This document shows, piece after piece, positions 10,125 to 21,910 of a DNA stretch of 64,000 nucleotides. Positions within the stretch are counted from its first letter, which is position 1; every line of letters begins with the position of its first letter. The DNA comes from Ornithodoros turicata (Eukaryota; Arthropoda; Arachnida; Ixodida; Argasidae), in the NCBI RefSeq assembly GCF_037126465.1, contig NC_088206.1, positions 15,751,699-15,815,698 of the forward strand, written 5' to 3'. The translations under genes and the position numbers were made by a program. The notes under the pieces were generated by a model, which made no database searches, had not been told where the DNA came from, and worked only from the letters and a program-made list of their open reading frames with translations.

Positions 10125-11885
10125 CTTGTTGTTTGAGAAAATTTATTAGACGACTCATACTATAGAACATACGAGTATATACTAATACTAATACACACCA
10201 ATACACTAGTTGGAATTAGTTATAATGCACAAGATACAATGTATATATGGTTGCATGACTATGGGACATATGACATATGGTACATATGACTACACAACTG
10301 TGACTATATATACATATGACGACCATATTCGCCACTGTGGCTATGTACATATGAGATGGCCTTTATACATTTATGGAGGTGCACCAACGATGCTAACATA
10401 CGCATCCTGAATGACAATGGAAGGGTGATCACGGCATCGACGCCGGAAGCCTTCCCCTCCCAGCGCGAAGAGGTCCTGCTGCAGGATGGCGATTACGCTA
10501 ACTCTCAATTTCCGCACCAATAGGAAAACAGGGATGTTGCGCAGACGCAGTGCCACAGCTTTGCAGCGCGCTGCCCACAGAACCTGTGCCCCGCAAGCCG
10601 TTAAAAGTGCGCTACTCTGGTGGCAGGACTGTCGACGATGTAAGGGCACTGGGCATATGATGTTCGTATGCCGCCGAGCCAATTGCCAAAAAATTCTTGC
10701 AATCCGACAGTCAAAAAGCACGTGGTGGTTCGTCTCGACACAGTTACAGTAGGGGCAATTGTCCGTCGGGGTCAAGTTCCATGTCTGAAGGCGGTCCCGC
10801 GTGGGTTGGATGCCCCATGCAAAGTTCCACACCACGTCACGCAAGAGAGCAGGGAGCCACGAGCCTATGGCTGACGCCCATGGAACTGTTGTAACCTGCT
10901 GAAGGCGTCCAATCCAGTTTGCGCTGACTTGCACTTCGCTCCATAAAACTGCTTGGGACATTCGTGATGGGGCACTCACAGACACAGAGAGAGACTCCAG
11001 TTTGTGATGATAAGCATGAACAGTAGCATGGAAACGCTGCGGAGATCGCGCCGCTGGGAATGATGGATCATATGCCTCTGGCAAAAGGTATCGCGCTAAT
11101 GGACCCATCCAGTACTTTAGGAGCACTTGCGTTGGCGTTGGCTCACCACGAAGTATCCGTAGGACGGTGTTCAGGGCAATTCCTTTGCTCATCAGGCTTA
11201 TGTCAGGTAGGGCCAGTCCACCCTGAGACAGAGGAAAACATAGCAGAGTACAAGCTAGTGGCCTACCGCGCCGCTTCCTCCAAAAGAAGGACAGAAGGGC
11301 AGTATGGGCAGGTATAAGTACGGAACGAGGAGCAACTGTAACGTGGCTCAGATGCCACAACCGGCCACAGAAGACACTCCGAGCCAGATATGCACGCTCT
11401 AGGTAGAACAGCGCGTATGCATTAGAAGCTTTACACCTGGAGCAGAGATCTTGCAGTGCAGTCGTCCAGTTTGAGGCCGTAGGACAGTAACGATCGAACA
11501 CAACACCTAATATTTTAAGGGATGTAGCGCATGAGAAGGGCAGAAATGAATAGGAAGCCCAATCTCTGAGACGCATTAGCTTGGTCTTCCGATAGTTGAG
11601 TAACCCTCCCCGAGATGACTGCATATGCATCATAGACGCGTAGGACCTCATCAACCGAACCAGCGTCACGCAGTAGGACCGTAACATCATCTGCGTAAGC
11701 AGCCACCTTCCACGTTCCAGAGATTGGAAGCGGGATGCCGTGAATATGCGCGTCTGTATCGATGGCCCATAGAAGAGGGTCAATGGTCAGAGGGTTCTTT
11801 GCTCCTTCCTATTCGTCCACACACAAACGTACACACAGAAAAGCAATCACGCGTTTGTCGAACAGCAATTGTCTGTTTCTTTTTA
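10125..11885 (-). mobile_element. LINE fragment, reverse transcriptase C-terminus with zinc-binding motif (copy 1)
   Basis: A 470-residue frame on the minus strand (11783-10371) ends in a zf-RVT-like domain: CPYC followed by NHHVLFDC, then a tail to the stop. The central part contains LKILGVVFDRY, typical of the region after the RT domain in L1/Tx1-type elements. The catalytic RT core and endonuclease are missing, so the element is inactive. A second copy with the same truncation is at 42340-44910. Confidence 0.75.
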
Positions 11886-12175
11886 CTCGTGTCGGTTTCA
11901 CGCTTGTCTGCGCGACACACTCTGTCACACATTGTGCATACACACGTAATGTTCCACGTGCAAGGAGCTTCCCTCTCGCATTCATTTTACGGGTTTCGTA
12001 TTGCGGAGCAGATGCCCTTTCTACAAACCACTTCCACACAAGTAACGTATTTTAAAGCCAACGAGAGAAGTCGATAAATATTACGTCTGTTAAGGAAACG
12101 CATGTCGCGGTTAGCATGGATGTCATGGGTAAAGGACTCAAGTTGCGTCTCACATGAAAAGTGTTTGTGTTTTTT
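11885..12175 (-). mobile_element. CR1-like LINE scrap and adjoining sequence, shared with 45500-45780
   Basis: The same junction between the L1/Tx1-like LINE and this sequence exists at 45500-45780. There the continuation encodes recognisable CR1 reverse transcriptase N-terminus (CRPISLTSVP, HGFRKHFSCETQLV) on the minus strand. In this copy similarity stops near 12175. Confidence 0.55.
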
Positions 12176-12599
12176 GTTCGGTCGATGCGTTTTTTTTCTT
12201 GCAATATTTTCCCCTGAAGGTCCCGATGCGTAAAACAGGGGTTCCGTAAGGTGCGAAGTAAAATTAAAAAAATAGGACGTTTATTTAATTAGTGAGTGTA
12301 TGCAAATGAACCGCTCACTACTCAGTTTGTAGCCGATGTACCAAGGATCTTTACCGAAAAGACATTTCTTCGGTGACGCCACCTGTTCACGAACCGGCCG
12401 GGGATTTTCGTGATGGCAAAAGGGCAATGGTGCAGGCCAGCTGGTACATGGTGAAAATTTGGAACCCGAGAAAGGGACAGAGGAGGGACGACACGACACG
12501 TTCTCAAATTTTCGAGAAACACCCGGTATAAAGCACTATGTCACATCAAAAAATCTGCCCCGAAAACTTGGCTCATCTGCGCAGATTCGAAGTCTTCCC

Positions 12600-13190
12600 T
12601 AGTTGCCATCATCCAAAGAAGTGATTCGAATTAAATGGTGTACAAAATTCTTATCACCCTAAGGGATGCCATACAGTCAGGTCACAGTGTAACACTGCAG
12701 TGGATTCCCTCCCACTGTGGTACATCAAGGAATGAAGCAGCAGACAAAACAACCAAGGAAGCTCTAAGTAAGACTAAGCTCAGCGCCATACCTTTCTGGA
12801 AAGCCAACTGCGAAGTCTATCTGAGGAAGACGACAGCCCAAGAATCCAGAGAACTCTGGAAGGCGCCCCACCGACCTACTGATTATCTCTCTTTCATCCA
12901 TCCCAATTTGACAGCTATTGTCCCAAGAAGCCTGGAGAGACCGCCGCAAACAGCCACCCACAGAATCCGCCTATAGGTCAGCTTTATTCACGGACAGTAC
13001 TCTACAGGATGGCACACACATCCACTTATGCCGCACATCCGTAATAGACCTTGTATTGTTGAGCTTCTTGCAAAAGCAAGCGCCACCTGTGCCACGCAAG
13101 GAGTCATGGGAACTTCGAGGGCCATAGAGCATTACGAGATGGCGAGAGACGGAGGTAGAAGAAGAAGAACAACAACAACATTCCCGGTTT
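12600..13190 (+). mobile_element. LINE 3' fragment: RNase H end and 3' tail
   Basis: Bases 12635-12976 encode VTLQWIPSHCGTSRNEAAD, a signature of the RNase H domain carried by I/R1-type LINEs, followed by a degraded C-terminal region. The 3' end runs into an (AGA)/(AAC) simple repeat near 13160-13190. Stops and the missing catalytic N-terminus show a dead copy. Confidence 0.65.
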
Positions 13191-13199
13191 GCGCAGCAG

Positions 13200-14650
13200 C
13201 AGCGTCAGCAGGGGTAAACCATAACTGAAGCAGACGACAGAGCAGTGTCCCTCAAAGTTCCCATGCTGCTTTGCGCCGCGAGCTTGGTGGCGTGCGCATC
13301 TTTGTAAAGTCGTCTATTACGCAGAGGCTCAAAAGAAATGGAGCAGCAGATGCCCACCAGGGAGATAGCTCCAGAAACCATCCAGTTATTCTAAGAAGCA
13401 GCAGCTATGCGTCGTTAAACCTGACATGATTTGTGGTTCTCTGGTCTCGTCTGGCATTGTTGCCCTGGGTGATTACACAGTATGATTTGGTCAAGAGTGC
13501 TGAGGCTGGTGCATTTTCAACAAATGCATCGGGCAAAGTTACCTCCGTTACTTTAAAAAAGGAGTATCGATATCGGTATTTCGATTCTTTTTACTCACTT
13601 CTTCGTGAGCTATGTGGTGACTTCATATGTCGCCTGCAACTCCATTTCTTATAGGTGGTACAGGTGGTCATACTTATCCACAGAAAAGTCTTTAGCACGT
13701 GTCACTCGTGAGTGAATGACTCGTGACACTTTTGGTTTTGAGTCTCAACAACAACAACAACTTTATTTTGAGAGGAAGAGTGGGGAGGTTCATCGCCAGA
13801 GGCGATACTCTACCCCATTGCTGGTGGGGATGTGGGGAATAAAATAACGAGCCCCTTCACAATAACGATCGAAGTCCGATGGTGTCCAGAAATGTCAAAA
13901 GAGCTTTGAGCTCAGATCGTTGCTGGTCTGGATTGGGCGAGGCCTGCAGCATTAGAAGCTACACTAGTTTAGAAGCGGTCTACGATGCCGCTTCCTTTAA
14001 GAAAAACGAAGAGGGCTTTCTCCGCTTTCTTTGTCAATTTTGAGCACAGCCATTTACCTAGCAGCTTACAGAAACTGAAGGGGCGCGAGTCGAGCTTGCC
14101 TAGGACAGCTTCCCCAGACAGAACACTATCTCCTGTGGACGTTCGAAATAGATCCCAACGTCTATGTCCTGAAATGGATATCAGATTAACGTCTCTGGGA
14201 GCTACATGAATGGACGTCCGTAACTGTACATCCGCAGGATATACCGTAACGGCCGTTTGAAGAATTGTCCGAATAGGGTCCCTGATGGGATGTTGCAGGG
14301 AGCATTATCAGAGGAGAGAGAGAAACATGGCAAGGTGGTCGCGTCGTGAGTTCGACTTTCGCTGAACCAGCTAAATGCCTCAAATCAATAGCAATTCAAC
14401 CTCTCCGTATTATTTTTAGTCCGTCCAACTCCAAAAGCAGTAAGAAACACAGACGTTATCGTTATAGTGTGTTAATACGCCAAGCAGTTCTTGAGTCCAG
14501 TGTTATCAGTATACGCAATCGCACTGAAATTAAACACCTCACCCTTTAGTTTGACCCGCAGGCAAACAGGACTCTCGAATTTGTGGAAGCTCGCGAGACA
14601 AGCAATCTATAGTATCTGTTTTCGCTCTGGAAAGGTATATGCCACTGCCT
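13200..14650. other. Intergenic; repeat scraps only
   Basis: A stretch near 13410-13440 resembles LINE 3' sequence near 25620-25640. An (AAC)n tract starts at 13744 and leads into a short unit ending near 13850. I see no gene and no complete element in the remainder. Confidence 0.35.
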
Positions 14651-14889
14651 TTTTAAGTTCGTGGTTCTAAGAGCTTTTTGCTTTTTAAAAATTCATGCCC
14701 ATTGTCCGTAACAGAAATACCAGAAAGAAACAAAGAGGAGCAACTGAGAAAGAAAGATGCAGTGGCCGAAGCTGAAACAAAATGGCAGAAGAAAACGCCT
14801 ATAGACGTATAGTAGGAATCTGTCCACTTACGCAGCAGCTCAATAAATAGTATCAATAATAATGAGAAAATACAGGGCCCTGAGCACGT

Positions 14890-15210
14890 ACGCAAGTGTG
14901 CCCGCGTGCAACGTCCCGGCATCTCCGTGTAACTTCCTGTGCAGACAAACGACGGATGTTTGTGGGAAGTCCAAACCGTGGCCACTCGGAGATGTGGGTG
15001 ATATATCTGTCGGAAAAATGTCTGTCTCCCAGGGAGATCCGAATTTCCGGGAAAGGATATCCCCAGGAACACCACGGGAAGTTTTGTTCCGTTTGGGTCC
15101 ATCCTTTCTCGGTGCTGTTTGAAGGCGGGGTATTGGATGGTCACGTGGAGCGTATCTTCGAGCGTCTTACATGTTGCGCATAGTGGCGATGCTGACCTCC
15201 TCATTCGGTA
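14890..15210 (-). mobile_element. LINE C-terminal zinc-motif fragment
   Basis: The minus strand encodes MRRSASPLCATC, then a spacing that leads to DTLHVTIQYPAF, matching the Cys-x2-Cys...His pattern at the end of many tick LINE ORFs. It ends with degraded 3' sequence. Confidence 0.55.
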
Positions 15211-15389
15211 AAAAGTCGCCTGAGTGTAGTGCGACTTTTTACTCTATTAACAGGTATCGGTATCGCGGGTGAGGGGTTGGGGTCGAGGTAGCTTGCCGTT
15301 GTTGGCCGCACTCAAGTGGGCATCGTCACGACTATAGCCAAAAAAAAGGAAAGTAGGAGAGGAGAGTTGAGGACTTCAAAGTGATGTAG

Positions 15390-16870
15390 AGGCAGGATGA
15401 CCGATACTGATGGGACGGAAGCACACTGTAGGTGAGAGGTGCACTAGAGTGGTCTCTCCGCTAGGCCCGTTTCTTGAAGAAAGCGCACGAGGCCGCGAGT
15501 TTTTGTAAGTTGTTCCGCACAAGAACCTTCGGGGAAGAGGACGTCCGTCAGTATGCCAGGCCTGGCGTGGGGAAGATGGGTTTCCCGCATAGTATGGTAT
15601 GCTCGGCATTCTGTCAGGATATGCGCAATTGTTTACGGATGATTACAGTGTCCGCAACTGGAGTCCTCCTTGGAGCCGATCTTGAACAGTTGCGAGCTCG
15701 TGAACGCAGATCCTGTGCGTAATCGATGGAGCATTGTCTGCATACCACGGGGAAGATCTTTCGTGGGAAGAGAGGGTCGGTGATTCTGCATGATGACGCA
15801 CCTCAACTAGCTGTTTGACGACCATGAGCTTGTCAGTGTCGGCCGGGACTGCTAAGGATGGGCTGCAGCTGTTGTGTGCTGAGGGAGCTAGCTGGTCCCT
15901 CTGATGCCGTCATGAGACGGGATCCATTGGAGCGTAAGCTCACCTCCGGTTAGCCTCTGCTGGGCACACGATCTCCTTATACATCGGGCTAGAATGCTAC
16001 CACACATGGGGTTTATCACGCTGTTGAGGGCACTTCTGGAGTCCGTAAGCAAAACGGCCGTAGTTATTCCGGTGACTTGAACCGCAGCAGCTGCGTGTAA
16101 CAAGGCCAGGAGTTCGGCCGTCGTATAGATGAGATTGGGTAACGAACTGATTTCCCTTGCCAGGCCTTGTTTATTGACGGGATGTAGTACGCGCTGGTAG
16201 CGCTTTTGGAACGGTGGTCAATGGAGCCATCCGTGAACACCAGAGTATGTGTGTGATAAACGTCGCTTATCAGGTTCTCAGCCGCCATCCTGGCCACCAG
16301 GGGGCTGGACTCGCTCTTCTTCCGTAGACCCGGGATGTGAAGCGTTGTTGCGGGCACGAACTCCCGCCACGGCGGCGTAGGTGGACTAGCTGGGAGCCGA
16401 GGAAGAGCCCCCCTGTTGGCTGGAGAGCTGGTGGCACTAGCCAGGCGTCCTAGGGATGTGTGTGTCCTTTGTTCGAGGTCGGTGAAGAGGGAATGCTTGT
16501 TGATATATGTTGATGCATCATCCAAAAACTGGAGTCCTTTGAGCTCAGAGTGGACACTAACAGGCTTTTCCTTAGCTTCCAGGTACGTTTGGGTGATGCT
16601 AGAGAAGGTTGGGAGACCAAGCGCAGTTCTTATTCCGGCGCGATGAAGGCGCTCGAGGGCCTGCCATTGTGTAGGCGCGAGGTCTACGTATGGCGCCACG
16701 TAGAGAATGCGTGACAAGATCAGGGCTTTGTGAAGGGTGAGCAATGACCGCGCATTGCAGCCCCATGATTTACCGCTGATTCTGCGTAGCAGGTTGAGCG
16801 TTTTCTTTCCCGGTATCGGTAGCGCGGTAACGGGTACAACACTGACACACATCCAACTGTAACCCAGGAG
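15390..16870 (-). mobile_element. LINE fragment: RT C-terminus plus RNase H
   Basis: On the minus strand 16852-16064 encodes a post-RT region (LILSRILYVAPYVDLAPTQW, LHRAGIRTALGLPTFSS) followed by an RNase H start (LVFTDGSIDHRSKSATSAYY). A frameshift near 16070 leads to the next RNase H segment (TAVLLTDSRSALNSV, LTLQWIPSHDGIRG), and a degraded C-terminal region continues to about 15390. The order matches the I-clade layout. Frameshifts make it inactive. Confidence 0.75.
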
Positions 16871-17264
16871 GTTGCGAACTTTTATGTCATCATCGGCTGC
16901 CCACCTTTAGGAATTAAATGACACTTCCTCGAGGGACATCATGTATGTACGTCCTCAATGTAGCGTGGTCTCAAGCAATGTTGTTCGAAAACTTACCCTT
17001 CTCTGCTTTAACATCCGACACCCAACTTATGACACCAGCACGTATAAGTAGTCACGTTGCTGTGCCTGCAGAAGGAATTCCAAGTATATGCACGGCGAGT
17101 CCTGCTGTGCCATGACCGCGTGGCCCCTTATTTCACAAGAAAAGTAGTCGCGTCCCACAATCGAGGTATCACGTATCGGCACTATAGACTCCGCTGGCGA
17201 GAAGATAAACTTTATCTGTTACACGAGACGCACACACACCCGACTTTTTATCCTCCTAGTTTGT

Positions 17265-17490
17265 GAAAGGCATTTTATACGTAATCAGCCAGACCCTATA
17301 TGTTGCACTGACCCCGCTGCTCCTCTCTAAGATGGATAGACGGACGTCCGCGATGTGTCCCTGCAGTGCTGCAGTCGCCGACATATGCCATCTTTTGTTG
17401 CACTGCAAGCGGTACGCCGGCCCCCGAGCCGTTCTTTCCTTTTTTTTCTTCTTCAATAAACATATCCCACCCACCCCGACCCTATATTGA
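17265..17490 (+). mobile_element. LINE 3' end with C-rich tail
   Basis: This encodes MCPCSAAVADICHLLLHC, the Cys/His pattern also seen at 28917-28977. It is followed by a T/C-rich stretch and 'aataaacatatcccaccc', the family's 3' terminus. Confidence 0.6.
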
Positions 17491-17639
17491 TACGAGGTTG
17501 GGTTGCAACCCAGACGCACGCCGGGTGCAGATTCGTAAATACAAAAAAGAAGACATCTATTAAAAAAAAAACGTGAGTGAGGGCGGGTTTCTATATTGAA
17601 GAATATAAGAATTAGGGAAAAAGTGTGGGCTAGGTAGTT

Positions 17640-18075
17640 TCTTTGTTTTTCTTTGTTTTATCTGCATTTGTGTTGACCAATTCTGCTTCATCATGGCGAC
17701 GGTCCTGCTGACGGTGCTACGATGAAAGCGGTCATTTTGTGAAATGCAGATATGCGTTGGATTAGATTAGGTTGCTTCATCTGTTTGGATTCTCTAGTTT
17801 CCAGAGGGTTTCCTGAGGTGGGAGGCGAAGCACAGGTCTGTTAACTGCCACTCGAAATACGCACAAGCATGATTCGCAGTATACGATGTTGCCTCGGCAA
17901 GACAACATTGGAATTCGACAGGAATTTGCCATTTTTGCCACTCGCAATTTCCCTCTAAAACGACTCGGTATTTTCCGTCACGCAAGAGAGTGGAGGTAAC
18001 GTGTTTCAATAAAGAGGAAGTGAGAAACGACACCTGCACGCGGTTATTTCGAAAGCTCGACAAAGCTGTAGTGCT
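17640..18075. mobile_element. LINE scraps shared with 25790-26780
   Basis: The stretch 'ggtcctgctgacggt' and its neighbours match 25793-25850. The part at 17845-18060 matches 26590-26790 ('atgattcgc', 'tatacgatgttg'). These are fragments of a degraded LINE; no frame stays open. Confidence 0.45.
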
Positions 18076-18610
18076 TACCTCCGTCGTATCTTACAGAAAG
18101 CAGCACTGTGTGTACCTTGTTGTGTGCTCCCACGACTCAAGTATGCGTTAGTTGTGTGGATTGCTCTCTGCGTCACTGATGCGAATCGTCTTGGATCTGT
18201 TTAGAAAATTGCTCTCCAAGTTGTTCACTATTTTTTTCTATAACACATTCAGGCCTTTAGATTGTACGATTATTATGGTTTGTTGACGCATTTTAGCTTG
18301 CTGTCGCTGACTGCATGGCGTAATATTTCCAAGACATATTATACTTTGTTCACTTATAAATGCGTGAATTCATATATTGATTCGTCATATCTTTGAAGTC
18401 ATCCATGCTTTTCTTTTTTTCTTTTTTTTTTCTCTTCCCAGAGTTGCGTTGCGCGATCAGCTTTCATTTTATGTAAATACTTTCTGTCCATATATGATAC
18501 CATTATACTTAATTAAATGTTGGGAAATTCTATTTCAATGTCATATGCGACACTTTTTCTCATTCTCTTGGGCTCTCCAAGAGAGCAATGTATTGATATA
18601 ATATATACCG

Positions 18611-18836
18611 CACTCTTAAAAATGAACTTCACCGCATAGCAAGCCCCTAGCCAACCCTAATCTCGAATGATGTCGTACGCCTTTTTTTGTGACAATTATG
18701 AACAGCATAAGCGTCACAAAATGGGCTCCACCCCACGTTTTCGACAAATCAGGCACGAGAACGTTGTCATTCGGGATGATGGTTGGCTAGGAGTGTGCTA
18801 TGTGGTGAAACTCATTTTTAAGAGTGCGGGTACACT
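18611..18836. mobile_element. Foldback MITE family 1, copy 1
   Basis: A near-palindromic element. Arms begin CACTCTTAAAAATGAAC and TTCACCGCATAGC, and the right end is the complement (taagagtg). Seven further family members lie at 18843, 19924, 23534, 27187, 39993, 40920 and 41261. No coding capacity. Confidence 0.85.
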
Positions 18837-18842
18837 GTTAAA

Positions 18843-19069
18843 ACAGAAGTTCACCGCATAGCACGCTCCTAGCCAACCGTCATTCCGAATGATATCATTC
18901 TGTGCATTGATTTGTTGAAAATGAGAGGAGGCGCCTATCTGGGACAGATTATCTTGTCCCGGATAGGCGCCTCCCCCCTGTTTTGAACAAATCATGACAC
19001 AGAATGATATCATTCGGTATGATGGTTGGTCAGGAGCGTGCTATGTGGTGAAGTTCTGTTTTAACAGTG
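18843..19069. mobile_element. Foldback MITE family 1, copy 2
   Basis: The left end is CACTGTTAAAACAG and the right end is its complement. It is flanked by TA on both sides and starts only six bases after copy 1. The central hairpin (cgcctatctgggac) differs from the other copies. Confidence 0.85.
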
Positions 19070-19073
19070 TACT

Positions 19074-19632
19074 ACAGTTAAATCCCCGGGCTTAATAACT
19101 CGCGAACGGGCGCACCAATCGAGGAACTTTCTTTTTTACAAGTATCCGTCTGATAGCACGTAAAAGCTGCGCACTGTGTGAATGAGTGGGAGAGGTCAAA
19201 TTATTTAAATAAAAATTCAAATGAGTCTTCGTAAAAAAACGCAACTTCTAAAGCAGGGCACCGTCGGCACTGGAATGTGCACTACCCCTTTTGGGAACTT
19301 CAGTAGATACCTTTTAGAGAGAAATCTGCAACTGAAGCGGGACATTTGTTGCAGTAATTAATTGGTTTCGGCTTACATATTTTTGTCGCGGTTTGTCGCG
19401 GCGAAGCGCAAAACGGCGTAATCCATTGGTGTAGGTCATAGGACGTAATTCATTGGTGGATAAGTGAGTGGAAGAACGTCTTTTTGCGCTTCACCGCGAC
19501 CAGCCGCGACAAAAATATGTAAATGGAAACGAATTAATTACTGCAACAAATGTCCCGCTTCGGTTGCAGATTTTTTTCTAAAAGGTGTCCACTGAAGGTC
19601 CCAAAAGGGGTAGCATCCATTTTAATACCGCC
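19074..19632. mobile_element. Foldback MITE family 2, left part of a split copy
   Basis: Starts 'cagttaaatccccgggc' and follows the full copy at 42383-43151 through the central inverted repeat ('tttttgtcgcggc'). It stops near 19632; the right end resumes at about 21207. The outermost CCGGGTGTTT is missing here. Confidence 0.75.
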
Positions 19633-21206
19633 GCTATTATTATTTTCCAAAATGCCATGTATTATCACTCGGTTACTAGATCTTTTTGTGTTGTCGTTGT
19701 TAGTCATTCCATTCCCACTATTAAAGCACTGTTTCCTTGTTCTTTCTGGGGAGAGAACTCGCAGGCCAGTCTCACAAACAGTGTTCGTAATAAATACATG
19801 GCAAGACTGTATTTTTCTGTTTTGAAGCTACAAGTGTCATGTTAGAATGCTTGTTGACTCGTGGTAGGGGACCGAGAGAGACAGGACAATAAGGACGGAC
19901 GACAATTTCTCAGGCTCAGCCTACACTCTTAGAAACGAACTTCACCGCATAGCGCGCTCCTAGCCAACTATCATTTCGAATGATATCGTTATCTGCCTTG
20001 ATTTGATGAAAACGGGAGGCGTACGCCTTTTCTGTGACAATTGTGAGCAAGCATAAGTGTCACAAAAAAGGCGAACGCCTCCCGTTTTCAACAAATTAGG
20101 GCAACTAACGATATCATTCGAGATTATGATTGGTTAGGAGCGTGCTATGCGGTGAAGTTCATTTTTAAGAGCGTAGTCTGAGAAATTGTCGTCGGTCCTT
20201 CTTGTTCCGTGTCTCTCGGTCCCCTACCATGAATCTATACCAGCTTGCCTGCCCCCTCTCCATTCTTTCGCTGCTTGACTGTTATAAGGGGTTGTTTAAT
20301 ATGCAGGGATTTGCAGGATGACTCCTTCCGAATTGAGTGAATGAATGAGTAAGCCACTTGTTCATTCATTCACTCATCTCGGATCAGGCATTATGTGAAA
20401 AGCTCAGAGCAAAAAGCTGCGTATTACAGTTTGATACGGTTCTGGATAGGAAGCTAAACAGGAATTTGTCGAATCACTGTGCTGTTGGCACTTCCTATGG
20501 AGCTTGCTTTCCTGAGCCAGATTGACACTGTTCTAAAACCTTGTTTAAACTAGCTGCAGCGTGCGGCACTAACATTGAGACTCTTTTGCAGATGCATATG
20601 CTGGGTGTGACATCTGGATAGCCAAGGCAGTCTGGGACAAGGTGGACTCAATGTTCATCAAACAGGCTGCCTTGGCTGTTTGGCCAGCATCGGTTCTGTA
20701 CACTGTCAAATCGGGCAATTGCTGATGGCTGCACGGACGTGAGACGTCCCCTAACTCCACGCAAACTCAATGCGTTGTACTGTGAGTATTATTTACCATC
20801 ATATATAGAGCGTTTTTTAAAGCATGCCTTCATTGCAGCACTCTGCAGTCACAGGCTCGGCGTGATGGTCAGGGATCCCAAGAAACTTGAAAGCGAAAAA
20901 AAAAAAAAAAAACAGCCATTGAAAAGAAAGTGAGACACTACGTCTCGCAAAAAATTTCAGACCTGCGGAGGTTGCAGGAACGGGCTGCAGAAAAAGAAAA
21001 ACAATAAAAAATGCAGTTGCAGTTTTTTCACCAGTGTTCGTGTCACTTCTGATTTTTAGGATAGTCGTCAGGCTATACAGGTTCTGCCTACTCGTCCAGC
21101 AGGGCAGCTGCTGGTCCAGCAGTCCACCAGGACTTCTGCTGGAGCATGTCCCAAATTACGGTCTGCTGGTCCACCAGCCTAGTGGCCTGCTGGAATTTTT
21201 TACAGG
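19633..21206. other. Insertion splitting a family 2 foldback element
   Basis: About 1.57 kb separates the two halves of a family 2 foldback element. It contains the family 1 copy at 19924-20173, which sits between inverted arms at about 19863-19918 and 20175-20232 ('ggtaggggaccgagag'). The rest (20240-21206) holds an ATTC-type simple repeat at about 20335-20376, two A-runs and no recognisable gene. Confidence 0.5.
19924..20173. mobile_element. Foldback MITE family 1, copy 3
   Basis: Ends CACTCTTAGAAACG and its complement, with TA on both sides. The halves pair through 'ggaggcgtacgcctt' at the centre. It lies inside a larger outer palindrome. Confidence 0.85.
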
Positions 21207-21414
21207 GGCGCCCTGCTTTAAAAATATTTTTTTTTTACGAAACTCATTTGAATTTGTATTTAAATGATGAGCGCCTCCTAGTCATTCATACGGTGCGCAG
21301 CTTGGATGAGGTATCGAATAGATACTTGAAAAAAAAAAAAAAAAAGAGAGATTCTTCGATTGGCGTACCGGTTCGGAATTATTTAGCCCCGGGATCTATA
21401 ACTGAAACACTCGG
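21207..21414. mobile_element. Foldback MITE family 2, right part of the split copy
   Basis: Resumes with 'gcgccctgctt' and ends 'ctgaaacactcgg', matching the right half of the copy at 42383-43151. Confidence 0.75.
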
Positions 21415-21724
21415 TATATATTGATAATAATGTAGATAGAGAAACGTGGACAGTGACAGCAGCAGCATCCGCTGTCTCATTTCCTGTGATACTGCTGTGA
21501 CCAGGAACAGATTGCGAGATAATCCTATCATGCCCGAGCACAAGCAAACAGTGGGGTATTCTTGAACCAGTTTGAAGAAGCTGAAATTTTGAATGTCGTA
21601 CCTCAAGTTCGGAAGTACTTTGTAGCTCGGCTCATATGAGTCCCATTCATGGCAATGCACGAGACTTATTACATACTAAATATTCCAGTGCTTGGACGAC
21701 GCAATGAACTCTTTCCGTCGTGGA

Positions 21725-21841
21725 TGACTCATAATGCGACAGTATGAGTGCACCAGTGACACCATCATCCGTGCCGGGGACGTTAAAAAAAGCAGATGAC
21801 AAGCCATGACGAATTGCCGACAGGATTTACCAGTTATATAA
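21725..21841 (+). promoter_or_regulatory. Gene B promoter: TGACTCA site and TATA box
   Basis: TATATAA lies at 21835-21841, 76 bases upstream of the start codon. TGACTCA lies at 21725-21731. The whole block from about 21447 to the start codon is similar to the gene A upstream region from about 730. Confidence 0.55.
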
Positions 21842-21910
21842 CAACCCTGGTCGCTGTTTCGAGCTCTGTGAACGTGTCGTGGCCTCGGCGCAGAGAACAC
21901 TTTTGCCAAG

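Noticed and set aside
10371..11783. 470-residue ORF as a host gene
   Set aside because: It ends in the zinc-type motif of LINE ORF2 proteins and has a second truncated copy, so it is a retrotransposon.
14653..15204. 183-residue minus-strand ORF as a membrane protein
   Set aside because: The N-terminal third is a LINE zinc tail and the hydrophobic remainder is translated T-rich 3' UTR.
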